The notes under the pieces: generated by a model
Seen by the model: only the letters and a program-made list of their open reading frames with translations
What the model was told of the DNA's origin: nothing
Databases searched by the model: none
Assembly (NCBI RefSeq): GCF_040954645.1
Contig: NC_092803.1
Location: 85,732,417-85,796,416 of the forward strand
Source: Diabrotica undecimpunctata
Taxonomy: Eukaryota > Arthropoda > Insecta > Coleoptera > Chrysomelidae
DNA: 64,000 nt
Direction: 5' to 3'
Position numbers and translations under genes: made by a program
Part shown: positions 1-10,876 of the stretch, one piece after another
Layout of the letters: each line of letters starts with the position of its first letter
Position numbering within the stretch: the first letter of the stretch is position 1

Positions 1-275
1 TTTGACTACAGTTTTCAACAACTTCTTCATTACTTTTTTTAGTGTACTAAGTAGTTTAACTGTCACTGTCACTCCAAACATCAAAGGTACCGACAAAGCT
101 TTCGCTTCTTGTTGGATTGGTGTATTCTGTACCCGAATTATCAAAATGCGCAGTGAGCGAATTGACAACACTGTATGAGTTTATAAGGTCGTGTATATGA
201 GGTCGCAATACCACAATACGGAAAAATTATACTGATGGGGCTCTTAGGTATATTTAAATTTACAACTTAACCTAT
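1..275. other. Unassigned AT-rich DNA
   Basis: I see no coding frame or named repeat here. It is the flank into which the first Gypsy element inserted; its last bases (GTGTC, 276-280) are one copy of the target duplication. Confidence 0.5.
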
Positions 276-280
276 GTGTC

Positions 281-468
281 AGTAATAATATTTCATTGGG
301 TTTAATACATTTATTTAAACATACTTTTTAACAAAGTCTCCAAGAATCAACAATGTCCCAAAACCCATGTTCTAACAATGATCTTGACAAGTAGTGACAA
401 CTGACAAAGAGTCCCCATACATTGTGCCTAGAGCCCCGTGACCGTAATCATAACCTACTGATATGACA
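281..468 (-). repeat. 3' LTR of Gypsy A
   Basis: 188-bp direct repeat of 4350-4537 with no difference I can see. It starts AGTAATAATATTTC and ends TATGACA on the + strand. Confidence 0.93.
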
Positions 469-479
469 TCTTTCCCCTT
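469..479 (-). other. Polypurine tract of Gypsy A
   Basis: On the minus strand AAGGGGAAAGA sits directly next to the 3' LTR. This is the expected plus-strand primer for reverse transcription; the pol stop codon overlaps its upstream end. Confidence 0.8.
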
Positions 480-2178
480 ACATTTGATAGTCCTTAAAAC
501 GCACTGGAGGCCTTTTGATTCTAGCACTAGTTCTATTTTCAGCATTCATCTGGGAGGTTGAAGGTTCCTCTACTCCACAACTCTGATTCCCAGATGAGGA
601 GTTTAATGATCTATCATTATGTGCGAAATCAGTATTCTTCTTAATTTCCGCTTTAACTAGGGAAGGCCTCAAGTGATAACTGTTTCGCCTGACCACTTCC
701 CCATTTTCTTTCTGCACTAAATAAGATCTGGGTGCCTCATCTATTTTTTCCAGAATTTTACCTGGTCTCCATTCTCTACCCTCTCTGACACCTACATTCT
801 CTCCTGGCACTATTTCTCTTCTTACCTTGGTGTTTCTATCATAATAATTTTTATATTCGTTTCTTTTTGCCTCTAGTTTCTCCCACTCTTCCTTTAGATT
901 AACGTCTTTGTGCTTTTTATTTGATGGTAGCTTCGATCTAGGAACCCTGTTAGTCACTAATTGGGCCGGTGTTTTATCTGTTCCATTTATTGGAGTATTT
1001 CGATACTCCAGGAGCGCCATATCTAAGTCGTCACACTTTCTAAGCATGTTTTTTGCAATTTGAACGGCTCGTTCTGCCTGCCCATTAGACCGTGGATAGC
1101 GGGGACTGGACTTTACAAACCGAAAATCCCAGTCTTTAGCAAATTGCTGACAATGCCACGAGTTATAAGGCATGTTATCTGAGATGACTTCATAGGGTAT
1201 TCCGTGTGTTGAAAAAATTTTCTTTAACTCCTTGATGACCACCTGAGAAGTTTTTGAATTAATTTTCACTATATCGAGCCATTTAGAAAAATAATCGATC
1301 AGAACTAGATATGACTGTCCACCATAATCTAATATATCACTTGCTACCTTTTCAAAAGGTGCTTGAGGCAACTCTCTAAGTAATAGTGGTTCTTTAGCAT
1401 TGTGACTTTTAAATATCTCACACTTGCTACAATTTCTTACCCAGTCTTCTATACTTTTGTTCATTTGTGGCCAATGTAATATCTGTCTTGCTCTCTGTTG
1501 GGTTTTCTGAATGCCAAAATGACTTGAATGCAATAATCTTAGCATGCTCTCTCTCAATATTTTTGGGACTATAACTCTGTCTTTGTAAAATATTAGTCCG
1601 TCAAGTAAATATAGTTCATTTCTTATATAATAATAATACCTAATTGAATCGCTTACTCTTGACAAAGTTTTGGGCCACCCTTGTATACAATATTTCTTTA
1701 CTAGTTTCAGATCCTCATCAGCATCCACTTCAGTCCTAAATTGTTCTCTCTTCTCATCAGTCATGTCAATAGTATGAACTATTTCTGTAATAAATTTATC
1801 ATCATCCACTTCATCTTTTATAAAATTCCTCGATAATAAATCTGCCACATGCATGAACTTGCCTGGCTTAAATTTTACCTCTATGTCATATTTAGATAAT
1901 CTTACCCTAATCCTTTGTAATCTCGGCGACATTATGTCCGCAATGCCTTTATGCATTAATGCCTCCAAAGGCTTATGGTCAGAATCAATTTGCACTTTCC
2001 TTCCGTAGATAAAATTGTGAAATTTATTGCATGCATAAAGGATTGCCAAGAACTCCTTTTCAATTTGACTCATATTTGACTCTGCTTTCGTTAGCGCCCT
2101 AGATGCAAATGCTACCGGTCTGTTATTCTGTAAGAGACAGCACCCCAAGCCATTACTACTACTGTCAGTCTGTATCAC
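478..2178 (-). CDS. pol: Gypsy A pol, second part: RNase H and integrase
   Basis: About 566 residues. RNase H comes first with its acidic residues visible (IQTDSSSNG, EKEFLAILYA, IDSDHKPLE). The integrase follows: an HHCC zinc domain (HSSHFG...CSKCE), then the catalytic core with D (DILDYGG), D (VISDNMPYN) and E (SNGQAERA), then a C-terminal tail. It continues the frame of the gag-RT ORF upstream and is separated from it by one TAG; the apparent start is a GTG inside the RNase H, not a true initiator. All catalytic residues are present, so this part could be active if translated. Confidence 0.9.
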   Translation of the reverse strand: MIQTDSSSNGLGCCLLQNNRPVAFASRALTKAESNMSQIEKEFLAILYACNKFHNFIYGRKVQIDSDHKPLEALMHKGIADIMSPRLQRIRVRLSKYDIEVKFKPGKFMHVADLLSRNFIKDEVDDDKFITEIVHTIDMTDEKREQFRTEVDADEDLKLVKKYCIQGWPKTLSRVSDSIRYYYYIRNELYLLDGLIFYKDRVIVPKILRESMLRLLHSSHFGIQKTQQRARQILHWPQMNKSIEDWVRNCSKCEIFKSHNAKEPLLLRELPQAPFEKVASDILDYGGQSYLVLIDYFSKWLDIVKINSKTSQVVIKELKKIFSTHGIPYEVISDNMPYNSWHCQQFAKDWDFRFVKSSPRYPRSNGQAERAVQIAKNMLRKCDDLDMALLEYRNTPINGTDKTPAQLVTNRVPRSKLPSNKKHKDVNLKEEWEKLEAKRNEYKNYYDRNTKVRREIVPGENVGVREGREWRPGKILEKIDEAPRSYLVQKENGEVVRRNSYHLRPSLVKAEIKKNTDFAHNDRSLNSSSGNQSCGVEEPSTSQMNAENRTSARIKRPPVRFKDYQM

Positions 2179-2187
2179 AGTTGGTAA

Positions 2188-4317
2188 CTACTCATTGAAA
2201 TTGGCAAGCACACTACTTGACATAATTACTTCTTTTATTTTATTTAGTGCATCAGAATGTCTATATGTCCATACCCATGCATTACTTTTTTTTAAGAGTT
2301 CTCTTAAGGGCGTGGAAATCTCTGACAAGTTTGGAATGAATGCCCTTAAATAATTTACCATTCCCAAAATTTGTTGTAATTCCTTTTTATTTTCTGGATC
2401 CTTCAATCTTATTATCGCTTCTACTTTTTTGTTGTCAGCTCTCATCCCATCTTTATCAAAGATATGACCCAAGTATCTAACACTTTCAACGCAATATTGT
2501 ATTTTGTTTGGGTTAAATTTCACATTTAGTTCTCTAGCCCTATCTAACACCTTATTCAGTGTATTATTATGCTCTTCTATTGACTCACCACAAATTAATA
2601 GATCATCGAAGTAGACTATACAACCTGGAATATCTGCAAAATTTTCAGAATTTAATTTCTGGAAGTATTCAGGTGCTATGTTAAGACCAAATGGCAGGCG
2701 GCAAAATTTATATGTGCCAAAAGCACATAAATTACTGGATTGCTCATCCAGTTCTACTTGGTAAAAACCCTCCTTAAAATCTAGAACTGTAAAAAATGAC
2801 TTACCCTGTAACATTGAACGAATCTCATCAACAGTAGGTATTATACAAAATTCCCGTTCCAATGCCTTGTTCAGGTCACGAGGATCTAGGCAGATACGTA
2901 ATGATTTATCAGTTTTCTCAACAATTACCAGGTTACTAAGCCACTGCGTAGGACCATCAACCTTTGCTATGATTCCTCGCTTTTCAAGATCAATTAGTTG
3001 ATTATTAAGTTTAGGCTTGATTGTAAGTGGGACTCTACGAGGTGGCCTAGCCACTGGCACTGCATTTTCTTTAAGCTTTAAACTACATTTTTTCTGAAAT
3101 TTACCTAAACCTGAAAAAACATCCTTATTCATTTCTACAAATTTTTCTTTAGAATGCAGTGTTATGTTATCAATTTTATTAATTAAATCAAGCTCTATGG
3201 TAGAACATAAACCCAAGATAGGTGTTGATCTTTCCTTTACAACAACAAAATCTAATAAATGATCAATATTTTTATATTTACAGACAAGTTTTATTATACC
3301 CAAAGGAATGATCTTAAAACCACCATATGTCTCAAGTATGACCTTAGTTTCTTTGAATTCATTAATTTTGCAAACTTTTTCAACAAAAACCTTGGGTAAA
3401 ATGTTAACCTGTGCCCCTGTATCTATTTTAAAGGGTATATCAATGTTATTAATTTTTAAATTTTCCATCCAGTCTTTATTATTTTTATTCTTAATTTCAT
3501 TAACAGTGATTGATGAAATCATGAAATCATATACTTCATTATTTTCACTTTCTTCCACTTGTACCTCTCTTACTAACCTACCATGATAACACACTTTATC
3601 AAAATGCCCATATTTACCACACTTTCTTCCATATGCTGGACACCTCCTTGGTCCATGGACACTCCCACAGTTTCTGCAGTTAAATTCACCTCTAGAAGAA
3701 CTGGCACCCCTGACTGTTTGGACTGAATTATGCCCCTGCTTGACTTTACTTCCAATTGATTCAATTTTCACCTTCTCTAAGCTGTTCTGAACTTCTTTTA
3801 TTTGAGCTTGGGATACTTCATGCATTTTACATATTTCAATAGCTTTAGTCAGATCTAAATTAATTGTTTTTAACATGCTTTGTTGTGCATCCTTACTATT
3901 GGTGCCTAATACTATTCTATCTCTGACCATTGAAAATGCTTCAACACCAAACTCACAATTTCTTACTTTATTTTTTAAATCTGTTAAAAAGTGGTCAAAA
4001 GACTCTCCTTCTTCTTGAATGCGCTTATAAAACAAATATCTTTCATAAACCACGTTTTTTCTAGGGGTAACATAAGACTCAAATGCTTCCAATACATCTG
4101 CTAGCTTTCCTTGTTGGACCTCTGTTAATTCCAAACTGTTATAAATCTCAATGCCTTCTTCTCCAATTAAATTGAGTAAAATTGCTACCTTAACTTCATC
4201 ACTTTTACCACTTTTTCCTGATGCCATCAGATATATTTCAAAACTTTGCTTAAATCGTTTAAAATTTTCGGCCACATTGCCTTCAAATGATAATGGATTT
4301 GGTAACCTTGCTTCCAT
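2188..4317 (-). CDS. gag-pol: Gypsy A gag, protease and reverse transcriptase
   Basis: 709 residues from an ATG 33 bp inside the 5' LTR edge. The order is a capsid-like N-terminal half, a zinc-knuckle region (CRNCGSVHGPRRC, then a second knuckle lacking its first Cys), an aspartic protease (IDTGAQVN), and RT with the YFDD box (YFDDLLICGE). It ends at a TAG exactly between RT and RNase H, where the family normally reads straight on. Gag and pol share one frame. The stop is probably a point mutation; programmed readthrough at this place would be unusual. The altered second knuckle is another possible lesion. Confidence 0.9.
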   Translation of the reverse strand: MEARLPNPLSFEGNVAENFKRFKQSFEIYLMASGKSGKSDEVKVAILLNLIGEEGIEIYNSLELTEVQQGKLADVLEAFESYVTPRKNVVYERYLFYKRIQEEGESFDHFLTDLKNKVRNCEFGVEAFSMVRDRIVLGTNSKDAQQSMLKTINLDLTKAIEICKMHEVSQAQIKEVQNSLEKVKIESIGSKVKQGHNSVQTVRGASSSRGEFNCRNCGSVHGPRRCPAYGRKCGKYGHFDKVCYHGRLVREVQVEESENNEVYDFMISSITVNEIKNKNNKDWMENLKINNIDIPFKIDTGAQVNILPKVFVEKVCKINEFKETKVILETYGGFKIIPLGIIKLVCKYKNIDHLLDFVVVKERSTPILGLCSTIELDLINKIDNITLHSKEKFVEMNKDVFSGLGKFQKKCSLKLKENAVPVARPPRRVPLTIKPKLNNQLIDLEKRGIIAKVDGPTQWLSNLVIVEKTDKSLRICLDPRDLNKALEREFCIIPTVDEIRSMLQGKSFFTVLDFKEGFYQVELDEQSSNLCAFGTYKFCRLPFGLNIAPEYFQKLNSENFADIPGCIVYFDDLLICGESIEEHNNTLNKVLDRARELNVKFNPNKIQYCVESVRYLGHIFDKDGMRADNKKVEAIIRLKDPENKKELQQILGMVNYLRAFIPNLSEISTPLRELLKKSNAWVWTYRHSDALNKIKEVIMSSSVLANFNE

Positions 4318-4330
4318 GATTTTTGTTTAA

Positions 4331-4349
4331 TTTCCACTAGACTGCGCCA
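4331..4349 (-). other. Primer-binding site of Gypsy A, tRNA-Ser type
   Basis: On the minus strand TGGCGCAGTCTAGTGGAAA starts directly after the 5' LTR. The first ten bases match the complement of an insect tRNA-Ser 3' end (...GACTGCGCCA), the primer used by elements such as 17.6 and 297. The tRNA match is from memory. Confidence 0.7.
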
Positions 4350-4537
4350 AGTAATAATATTTCATTGGGTTTAATACATTTATTTAAACATACTTTTTAA
4401 CAAAGTCTCCAAGAATCAACAATGTCCCAAAACCCATGTTCTAACAATGATCTTGACAAGTAGTGACAACTGACAAAGAGTCCCCATACATTGTGCCTAG
4501 AGCCCCGTGACCGTAATCATAACCTACTGATATGACA
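4350..4537 (-). repeat. 5' LTR of Gypsy A
   Basis: 188-bp direct repeat of 281-468, followed on the + strand by the target duplication GTGTC (4538-4542). Confidence 0.93.
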
Positions 4538-4542
4538 GTGTC

Positions 4543-4883
4543 ATCTCATCGCTGCCACGGCGAAACCTCCTATGTGTATATCTATTATAGAAAATGTTCA
4601 GGAGGAACAAAAAACTTTATAGATTTTGTCGAACGAGGTAGAAGTGATCAACTGAATTATATTATTTGATAAAGAAATATTTTGGTGAAATTTTGCACAT
4701 GGGAATATTGTTCGATTCCAATATCAACACAACGGAGGTTTCGCCTACAAAAAATAAAACTCTATTTTAGAGCTGAGATATAACTAAACAACAGTTTTAT
4801 TGAAAAGTAATACAAAATAAAAACTTAAACCTATAAGATTAGATTTTAAGTTTTAACCGTCTTCTGCTTAACTCCTGTTCCTT
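4543..4883. other. Noncoding stretch with a short inverted repeat
   Basis: No gene. GGCGAAACCTCC near 4560 is repeated in inverted form (GGAGGTTTCGCC) near 4735; this could be part of the 3' end of the neighbouring transposon-like gene, but I cannot define element ends. Confidence 0.35.
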
Positions 4884-7232
4884 TTATTTTTTGGCAATAC
4901 TGCTTGAATTTTCTTTTTCGTCTTCTTTTCTCTTTTTAGATCCTTCGCTGTTGCCATTATAGGGCAGGGAATCGTAGAAGGCATGGTAATCAATTTCTAT
5001 AACATCTTTAAGATCCTGTAGATGCATGAACTTAGATTCAGATATAGGAATTGAGCTGGCATATAACTGAGTGTGTATGTTTTGAGAATTTTGTCGTATT
5101 TGTGGCAAAAGTGTGTATTCATCTGAATGGTTAATTTTAAAATATATTTCACCCACTGTAATGTAGCTGAGTGCCCTTATGTCTGTAACTGTTGGACCTC
5201 CGGGTTTTCCAAGTCTTAATGATTTAAGAATGGATTGTTGTTTTTCAAAATTTTTGAAAAATGAGTAATCTATAACTTTAACGGTATAGGACTGAGCAGG
5301 GCGAGCAGCTCTCATTTTTTAGACATTATCAGATGGCGAGTTGATTGGGAAAATAAAATATATCTCAAGAGTTGCATGGACGCTATCGACTTAAATCATG
5401 GTGTGGCCCATTTCCAAATACAACTGCTCAACTGTGGTTTGTTCTCGAACAGCGAGATCACTTAATGCACTAGCTAAAATTCGATTCCGATTTTGATAGT
5501 TGCATCCATCTGAAATTAGTATAAAGTCGTCAAATTCGTTTGTCTTTGTAACAATGAAATCCGTAATGCAAGTTGTAAATTCATTAGCCGTGACACCTCC
5601 GTTTGACTCATGCCAAACATATAGATACACATCCTTATTATTCAAAATATACATGGTGAAATTATGGAGCTGAAGTTTTTGTTTAGGAGCAAGTACTTTT
5701 GGATACAAAAGTACACTCTGTAGATCCATGGTTAAAACTAATGTTCTGCCAGAGGCCCTGCCTTTCGCCAAATTTTTCGCTTCCCTTGCTTTATCTTTTC
5801 TCTTTAAGTGATGCTGAAAATCTTCTTCAGCAATCTGCTTAAGCTTATAGCTAGTACATACGTCACACTGGTCTTTACATGGTTGGGGGATAGCGATATT
5901 TTCTTCCTTTAAAAAAAAAGATTTTCCCGCTGGTGTAATACTTTGAATTGTGCACCAGTTCCTAAAAACCTCATGTAAATACTTCATTGAACTAAAAGTA
6001 GACTCCAAATAGATCTTTGTCGAAGTGGAACGACAATAGTGGCTAGGAACCTTCGGTAATATATCTAACCATCTTTTAATATCTAATTTTAAACCGGAAT
6101 CGGGTCTCGATTTTGACTGTATTTCAGACTCATTAAGCAGATCTTTACCCTCTGCATCCGAAGACGAGCTGTCTAGCTGATAATTATTTTTATTGACCCA
6201 CCTTTTGAATGTACCTTCTCCTATCGATAAGGTGTTTATATAAAACTTACGACACACCTTAATTTTCTCACCATCTACTTTCTGAAAGAAAATATCGTGT
6301 CCTTCATTTTTCTTGTTATGGTTCTTCACATCTTTTCTTCTTCGCATCACTTTCCGTGTTGTCACTGATCCTTTCACAAACATCTTTTTTTCTGGCCACG
6401 ATGCAATCTTCCAAAACTTTTTAAAAATAATCTGTCTTACCTGTTCACTGAAAAGCCCACAAAGGTAGGATCGTTTGCTCTTTTATTGTACAGATGTATG
6501 GTTGCATCGTTGTTTGATTTGTCTTGCATTTTTTAAAATATTTTTAGTTATTTCATTCCCTTTTCTATGACAACCTGTATACTCATATCCTTTAAGGCGG
6601 TTCGCCTGCTGAACCAGCAGGCGCTCAGTTCTCGTACTATTTTTGAATTTTCCATCTTTCATGTCTCCTTTTCCAGAACTCTCATTTTTAATTAATTCTG
6701 TCTCATTTTTGTTTTCAGCCTCATTTTCATTTTCAACTTCTTCAGCAATATCTTCTTGAATATCAGTGGTAGCTGAATTATAACTTCGTTGGATGGTCTC
6801 TCTTTCAATTTCATTTTCAAAATTTTTAGTGTTGTTTTCATCGTTTACTGCAGTTTCACCTTTATTTTCACGAGAAGGATTTCCTGAACAAATATCTATA
6901 TTACTACTTTCCTCTTCACCTTCAAAGACATTAACAGGTTGTAATGTGATTAGCTTTATAGAATTTAGTTGCAAGTTATCAGTTGTTTCGTTGTCGGTTA
7001 TTAATAAATTGTCACCTTGATCAATTAGGTCCAAATTAATGGCATCTAAGAGCTGATTGTCTGGTACAATGGTGAGCGATTCTGCATTGATAATACAGCC
7101 ACCTCCAAATTGTGTAGGTTCTATATTTGCTTGATTGTCCAGGACGAGTTGAACAATTTTTTTGCTTCGAGACTTTTCTGAAAAGAAATCTACTGTTAAT
7201 TTCGACAAAATATGCACGGCGATTTGCAACAC
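4884..7232 (-). pseudogene. Transposon-derived single-ORF gene (DUF7869-like), three in-frame stops
   Basis: Three open stretches (7232-6483, 6383-5391, 5315-4884) lie in one and the same frame, with coding-like sequence between them broken by TAA codons near 6483, 5391 and 5319. The N-terminal third is acidic and low in complexity. The middle has a Cys pair (CDVCTSYK), then LTMDLQSV and LISDGCNYQNRN, which could be the acidic residues of an RNase H-like fold, then YLEMGHT. The C-terminal part (VIDYSFFKNFE, LKDVIEIDYHAFYDSLPY) matches my memory of a repetitive arthropod and cnidarian family annotated as DUF7869. No intron is needed. The function of the family is unknown to me; a transposase is likely. 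Confidence 0.6.
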
Positions 7233-7276
7233 ACCATTTTAATGTATCCATGTATGTATACATTAAAATGGTGTGT
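7229..7276. repeat. 18-bp perfect inverted repeat with 12-bp loop
   Basis: ACACACCATTTTAATGTA (7229-7246) pairs exactly with 7259-7276. It lies at the 5' end of the decayed transposon-like gene and could be an element terminus or a separate small hairpin. Confidence 0.6.
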
Positions 7277-7839
7277 AATGTATCCTGTATCCAGTAAAAT
7301 TATGTACATGTTATGAACTGCTTGATTAGAAACAATGAATTGCTATACATATTTTAGAACACCCTGTATCTATAAAATTATGTAGGTATTATCACGATGT
7401 ATATTTTTTATTTTATAAGCTTGAGAGTGCCTTAAACTTCGCCGTTTGTATAGATACGCTTTTCGGCTTTCTTGTGTTCCTAGATAATAGGTTAAGTGAC
7501 AGAATTATCTATAATGTATTTACAGCTTTGAGTTAGTTATCCGGTCCTATACCTATATACCGGTGTTATTATTACACTATACATTAAATAAATATTACTT
7601 ACCGTTTTCACGTTTATTATTAATCGCCACGAACGTTGGTTTTTCAAAGAATAGTTGGTAAAACTTGAACTCTCATACGCACACAACACTGTCTCTAAAC
7701 CATGTGACAATAACCATGCAAGAACCAGGCAAGAACTAGCGGGAAAACATTGTTTACGTCAGTAAAAAACCTCTTGAGTGTTGCCGGATCAAACACATAA
7801 AATAGCTAGTTTCTGCTAGCGGCTGGTAATAATAAGGTA
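7277..7839. other. Unassigned AT-rich DNA
   Basis: No coding frame or repeat that I can name. It probably holds the 5' flank of the degenerate gene to its left. Confidence 0.4.
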
Positions 7840-8249
7840 AACTACATTCATTTTACATATTCCCAATTGTCAACAGAAGCACGTTAAAGCCAAATAGGGT
7901 CGTACTGATGTGTATCATATGATTTTTAAAAATATTTACTTTTGAAACTATTAGTGTAAGAATTTCTTGAAATTTAATCATTAAATCACAATTAAACTAA
8001 ACTCTAAAAAATAACACGACCAGTAAATAACTTAACAATAACTATAACATAAATATAACACAATATATTAACTTAAAAATCAACACGATATAATTTGAAT
8101 TTAAACATGCTGGCAAGTTTGGATCTGTAACATGAGAATCTGTCTGGCTTAAGGCAATAAATTATATTTAATAGCCTCTTGACGAATGAGACGGCGAATA
8201 TCAACACGTGCGTTTGTTGACAGATGGGAATTTGCTAAGCGAAACTACA
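7840..8249. mobile_element. MITE copy A (~410 bp)
   Basis: Shares nearly all its length with copy B at 30384-30801 in the same orientation. Both have related inverted ends containing ATTCCCA...GTCAACA...CACGTG, about 40 bp long and imperfect. No ORF. Copy B gives the better boundaries and a TTA duplication, which suggests a PIF/Harbinger type. Confidence 0.7.
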
Positions 8250-9179
8250 TATAATTCTGGATAGAAGGTTATCTCAAAATAAATATTTAAGTGCTAAAAT
8301 AAAGATTTTTGTGTAAAAATGGATAGTAGTGCACAAAAAAGAAAAGAATGCTTAATTTATCTAACAACAATTATACCACTTCACCCATATTACATACTTC
8401 TGAATGTTTTATCTCCTATTTAGGGGTAATATGTAGTCAATATAAGTGTAGTTAGTGTCAAATTTGCAATGATCAATATAAGTAATAGCTTACTGACTGT
8501 ACTTTACATGTTCAGTTCAAATAAATAAACCTTGTCCCTTCATAAAAGAGCGATTGAAATGGCAAAGTCAACTAAGAAAGTGTAATGAATCTTGTATCAC
8601 CCCAGATTCACAAAGGTTAACCGGTGTTTGCAGGCAAGAGTCCTCATTGCAGATTTAAGGAAGATAACTACCATAAGGAAGTTCCTTTTGAGGGTTCAGA
8701 TGGCGAGAAGCAGCTTATTTTTTTTGTATGTCTTGCAGATGTGTTGGTCTAGCTAGTTTTTCCTCGATTCTAGTCATAAAATGGGTTGTTATTCGTGGAG
8801 TGGATGTTACGAATCTAGACTTTGTTTCTTTTGTTCTCTAGCTACTTATCTTCGGGTATTAGGTGGATTGATAACTACGATATTGTAGAGCTTATGTATG
8901 GATGTGAGTCTTAATATCCGCTGAATTTGGCTGACTAATTTATAGCTAAATATACGTGTTAAGTATGTATTGATGTCACCCATACAAGCAAGGTATATTC
9001 GGCAGCAGAAGCATAGAGTTCAAGCGTCTACGTTTTAAGAGTGGAAGGATGTGCTTCCCATTTTTAGCTGACAAGTTCGCGGAGAATAATATTTTTCTGG
9101 TTCTAGTTTGCCATTTAGTTTTAAACAAAGTTCTGTGAATTACAAAGTGTGGTTAAGGATTTCATGACACTATTGGTTC
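8250..9179 (-). other. Mostly unassigned; right part probably decayed LINE 3' region
   Basis: Nothing readable in 8250-8750. From about 8760 the minus strand continues on from the reverse-transcriptase remnant at 9180-9740 and probably is its C-terminal and 3' part, but it is too broken for residue-level claims. Confidence 0.3.
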
Positions 9180-9740
9180 AGGTATATGTTCAAATTTGTG
9201 AAAGCGTCTCTGTTAGGGATATTGAAGGAGCCCGCCTGACTTTTTCCAGGGTTTGGCTTAAAATTGATTTATAATCTATTTTTATTGTGTTTAAGATATG
9301 ATTTAGATTTTTCTCCACTTCAGCAACAAAATTTTTTGGTTGTGCAATAATAGATGTATCGTCTACATAATAAAAGTCCTAGTATTTACTGGTATGGGTT
9401 GTGTAAATTTTATACAATGTAGATGCCATTACGGTACCCCAAAGGAGACCGTTCTACTACGTTCTCCATCTTCATCTTCTATTCTTATCATTGAGTGATA
9501 CGGAAAATCTTCTGTTGTGTAGGCATACGCGGATAATACAAGTGAGTTGATTACCTAAGGGGATATCACATAGATTTTGGAGAAATGTGCTTTAATTTAA
9601 GGTGTCGTAAGCAGAATTTAGATTGACAAATAACACTCCTCATGTCTGATATTTTTCATATCCGTCTTCGCTGTTGGGCAAGATTTAGTATGTGTAACGA
9701 ACATGATCTATTCTGTCATATATAGCCACAGTAGTGTGAA
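9180..9740 (-). pseudogene. Jockey-like non-LTR reverse transcriptase remnant
   Basis: Read on the minus strand in several frames, it shows in order a palm A-like piece (VNLNSAYDTL), TLYKIYTTHTSKY, the catalytic box as YYVDDTSIIAQP (near 9345-9373), and a following helix (KNLNHILNTIKI). Many indels and stops. The order and spacing are those of Jockey-clade LINE RTs. Old and nonfunctional. Confidence 0.6.
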
Positions 9741-10663
9741 TATTGAAAATATTGAATTCCCTAGACCTTTATACTTTTTTGGACTTTTATAATAATAGCT
9801 TTAAAATTAAATGTTTAGTAAAAATCTCTACGTGACTTTAATGCATTAAATATTTTAATTAAAAATCGATATATCTATTGAAATTAGACAGTAAAAAAGT
9901 ATATTATTAAAGATTGATTTATAAATTATTGTAGTTTAAATTCAACTACGCTATGAAACAAATATTGTATGTCATAAACTGCAGTAATCGAAAAATTACA
10001 AAGACCTCACTATTGTCCAGAGTTTTCTTTAATTAATGGGGTAACAAACATTATAATCCTACCGAAGGGGCTTCTACTTTCATAAACTGTTACACGATTA
10101 CTCTATCCGATGTACGTAAATTTATGATCTAAATGTTTTAGTGACAATGCCTAAATTATTAATACTACTTAATAATAAAAAAATACTAATTAATAAAAAT
10201 GAAAATTTAACTTTTCCAAGTTTATAATAGACACTTTCTTATGTTTAAAAATATATAAAATAAATAACATAAATTACCGCCTTGTTTATTAAACCTAAAA
10301 AGTAAAATAAAGTTATGTGTCGGTTAACAATTTATATTTAACTACATTAGCTAAATAATCCTGAAATTCTTCCATGACTAAATTGATGGATATTTAAATA
10401 AATTTCAAGTTCCAAAATGTACCTGCTGTAAAATTTGAAAATCTACTACTAATACAATTATTGGCAACATCTCAGGAGTTTAGAAGCATAAGTAAAATGG
10501 TAAATACGGATCCCAAAAATGGTTTATCCTGTTGTGGAGTCCACTTAATCCTACATGTTGGTCGGAGTCTACATAAAGCGCTACTTAGATAATAATATAC
10601 ACGGTGTATATTCTACTGGAGTTAGTATAATACCGTTTTAGAAGGAGCTTACATTAACCGCTA

Positions 10664-10667
<4 letters not shown>
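9741..10667. other. Unassigned AT-rich DNA
   Basis: No coding frame, inverted repeat or known element that I can see. Confidence 0.4.

Positions 10668-10731
<64 letters not shown>
10668..10731. repeat. (TA)n microsatellite
   Basis: About 64 bp of pure TA next to the left end of the Penelope-like palindrome. Confidence 0.95.
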
Positions 10732-10734
<3 letters not shown>

Positions 10735-10822
10735 AAGAAATTTAATCTTTGCAGATTAGTTAAATAGTAAACTCTTAAATATTGGGGAAATCTGCAAGAA
10801 ATACTCTAATGTGTATCAATTG

Positions 10823-10876
10823 TTTCGCCGAACGTTTTCGCCAAAGAGAATTAATTTGGCTTCTTCAGGGCTGAAA
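10823..10876 (-). ncRNA. Hammerhead-ribozyme-like motif, left PLE copy
   Basis: Exact mirror of the motif at 13104-13157. Core CUGAAGA at 10868-10862 on the minus strand and predicted cleavage after the base at 10830. Confidence 0.6.

Larger units (their letters stand above)
281..4537 (-). mobile_element. Ty3/Gypsy LTR retrotransposon A, nearly intact
   Basis: Complete LTR retrotransposon on the minus strand, 4257 bp. Two 188-bp LTRs (281-468 and 4350-4537) look identical base for base, and a 5-bp target duplication GTGTC flanks it (276-280 and 4538-4542). In sense direction the LTR runs TGT...ACT. A primer-binding site abuts the 5' LTR and a polypurine tract abuts the 3' LTR. The interior encodes gag, protease, RT, RNase H and integrase in one frame with a single in-frame stop near 2188; there is no env-like ORF. 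Identical LTRs argue for recent insertion. Clade inside Gypsy is not assigned. Confidence 0.93.

Noticed and set aside
2178..2188. Programmed readthrough at the Gypsy A stop
   Set aside because: Readthrough signals in retroelements normally lie between gag and pol, not between RT and RNase H; no downstream structure seen. A point mutation is simpler.
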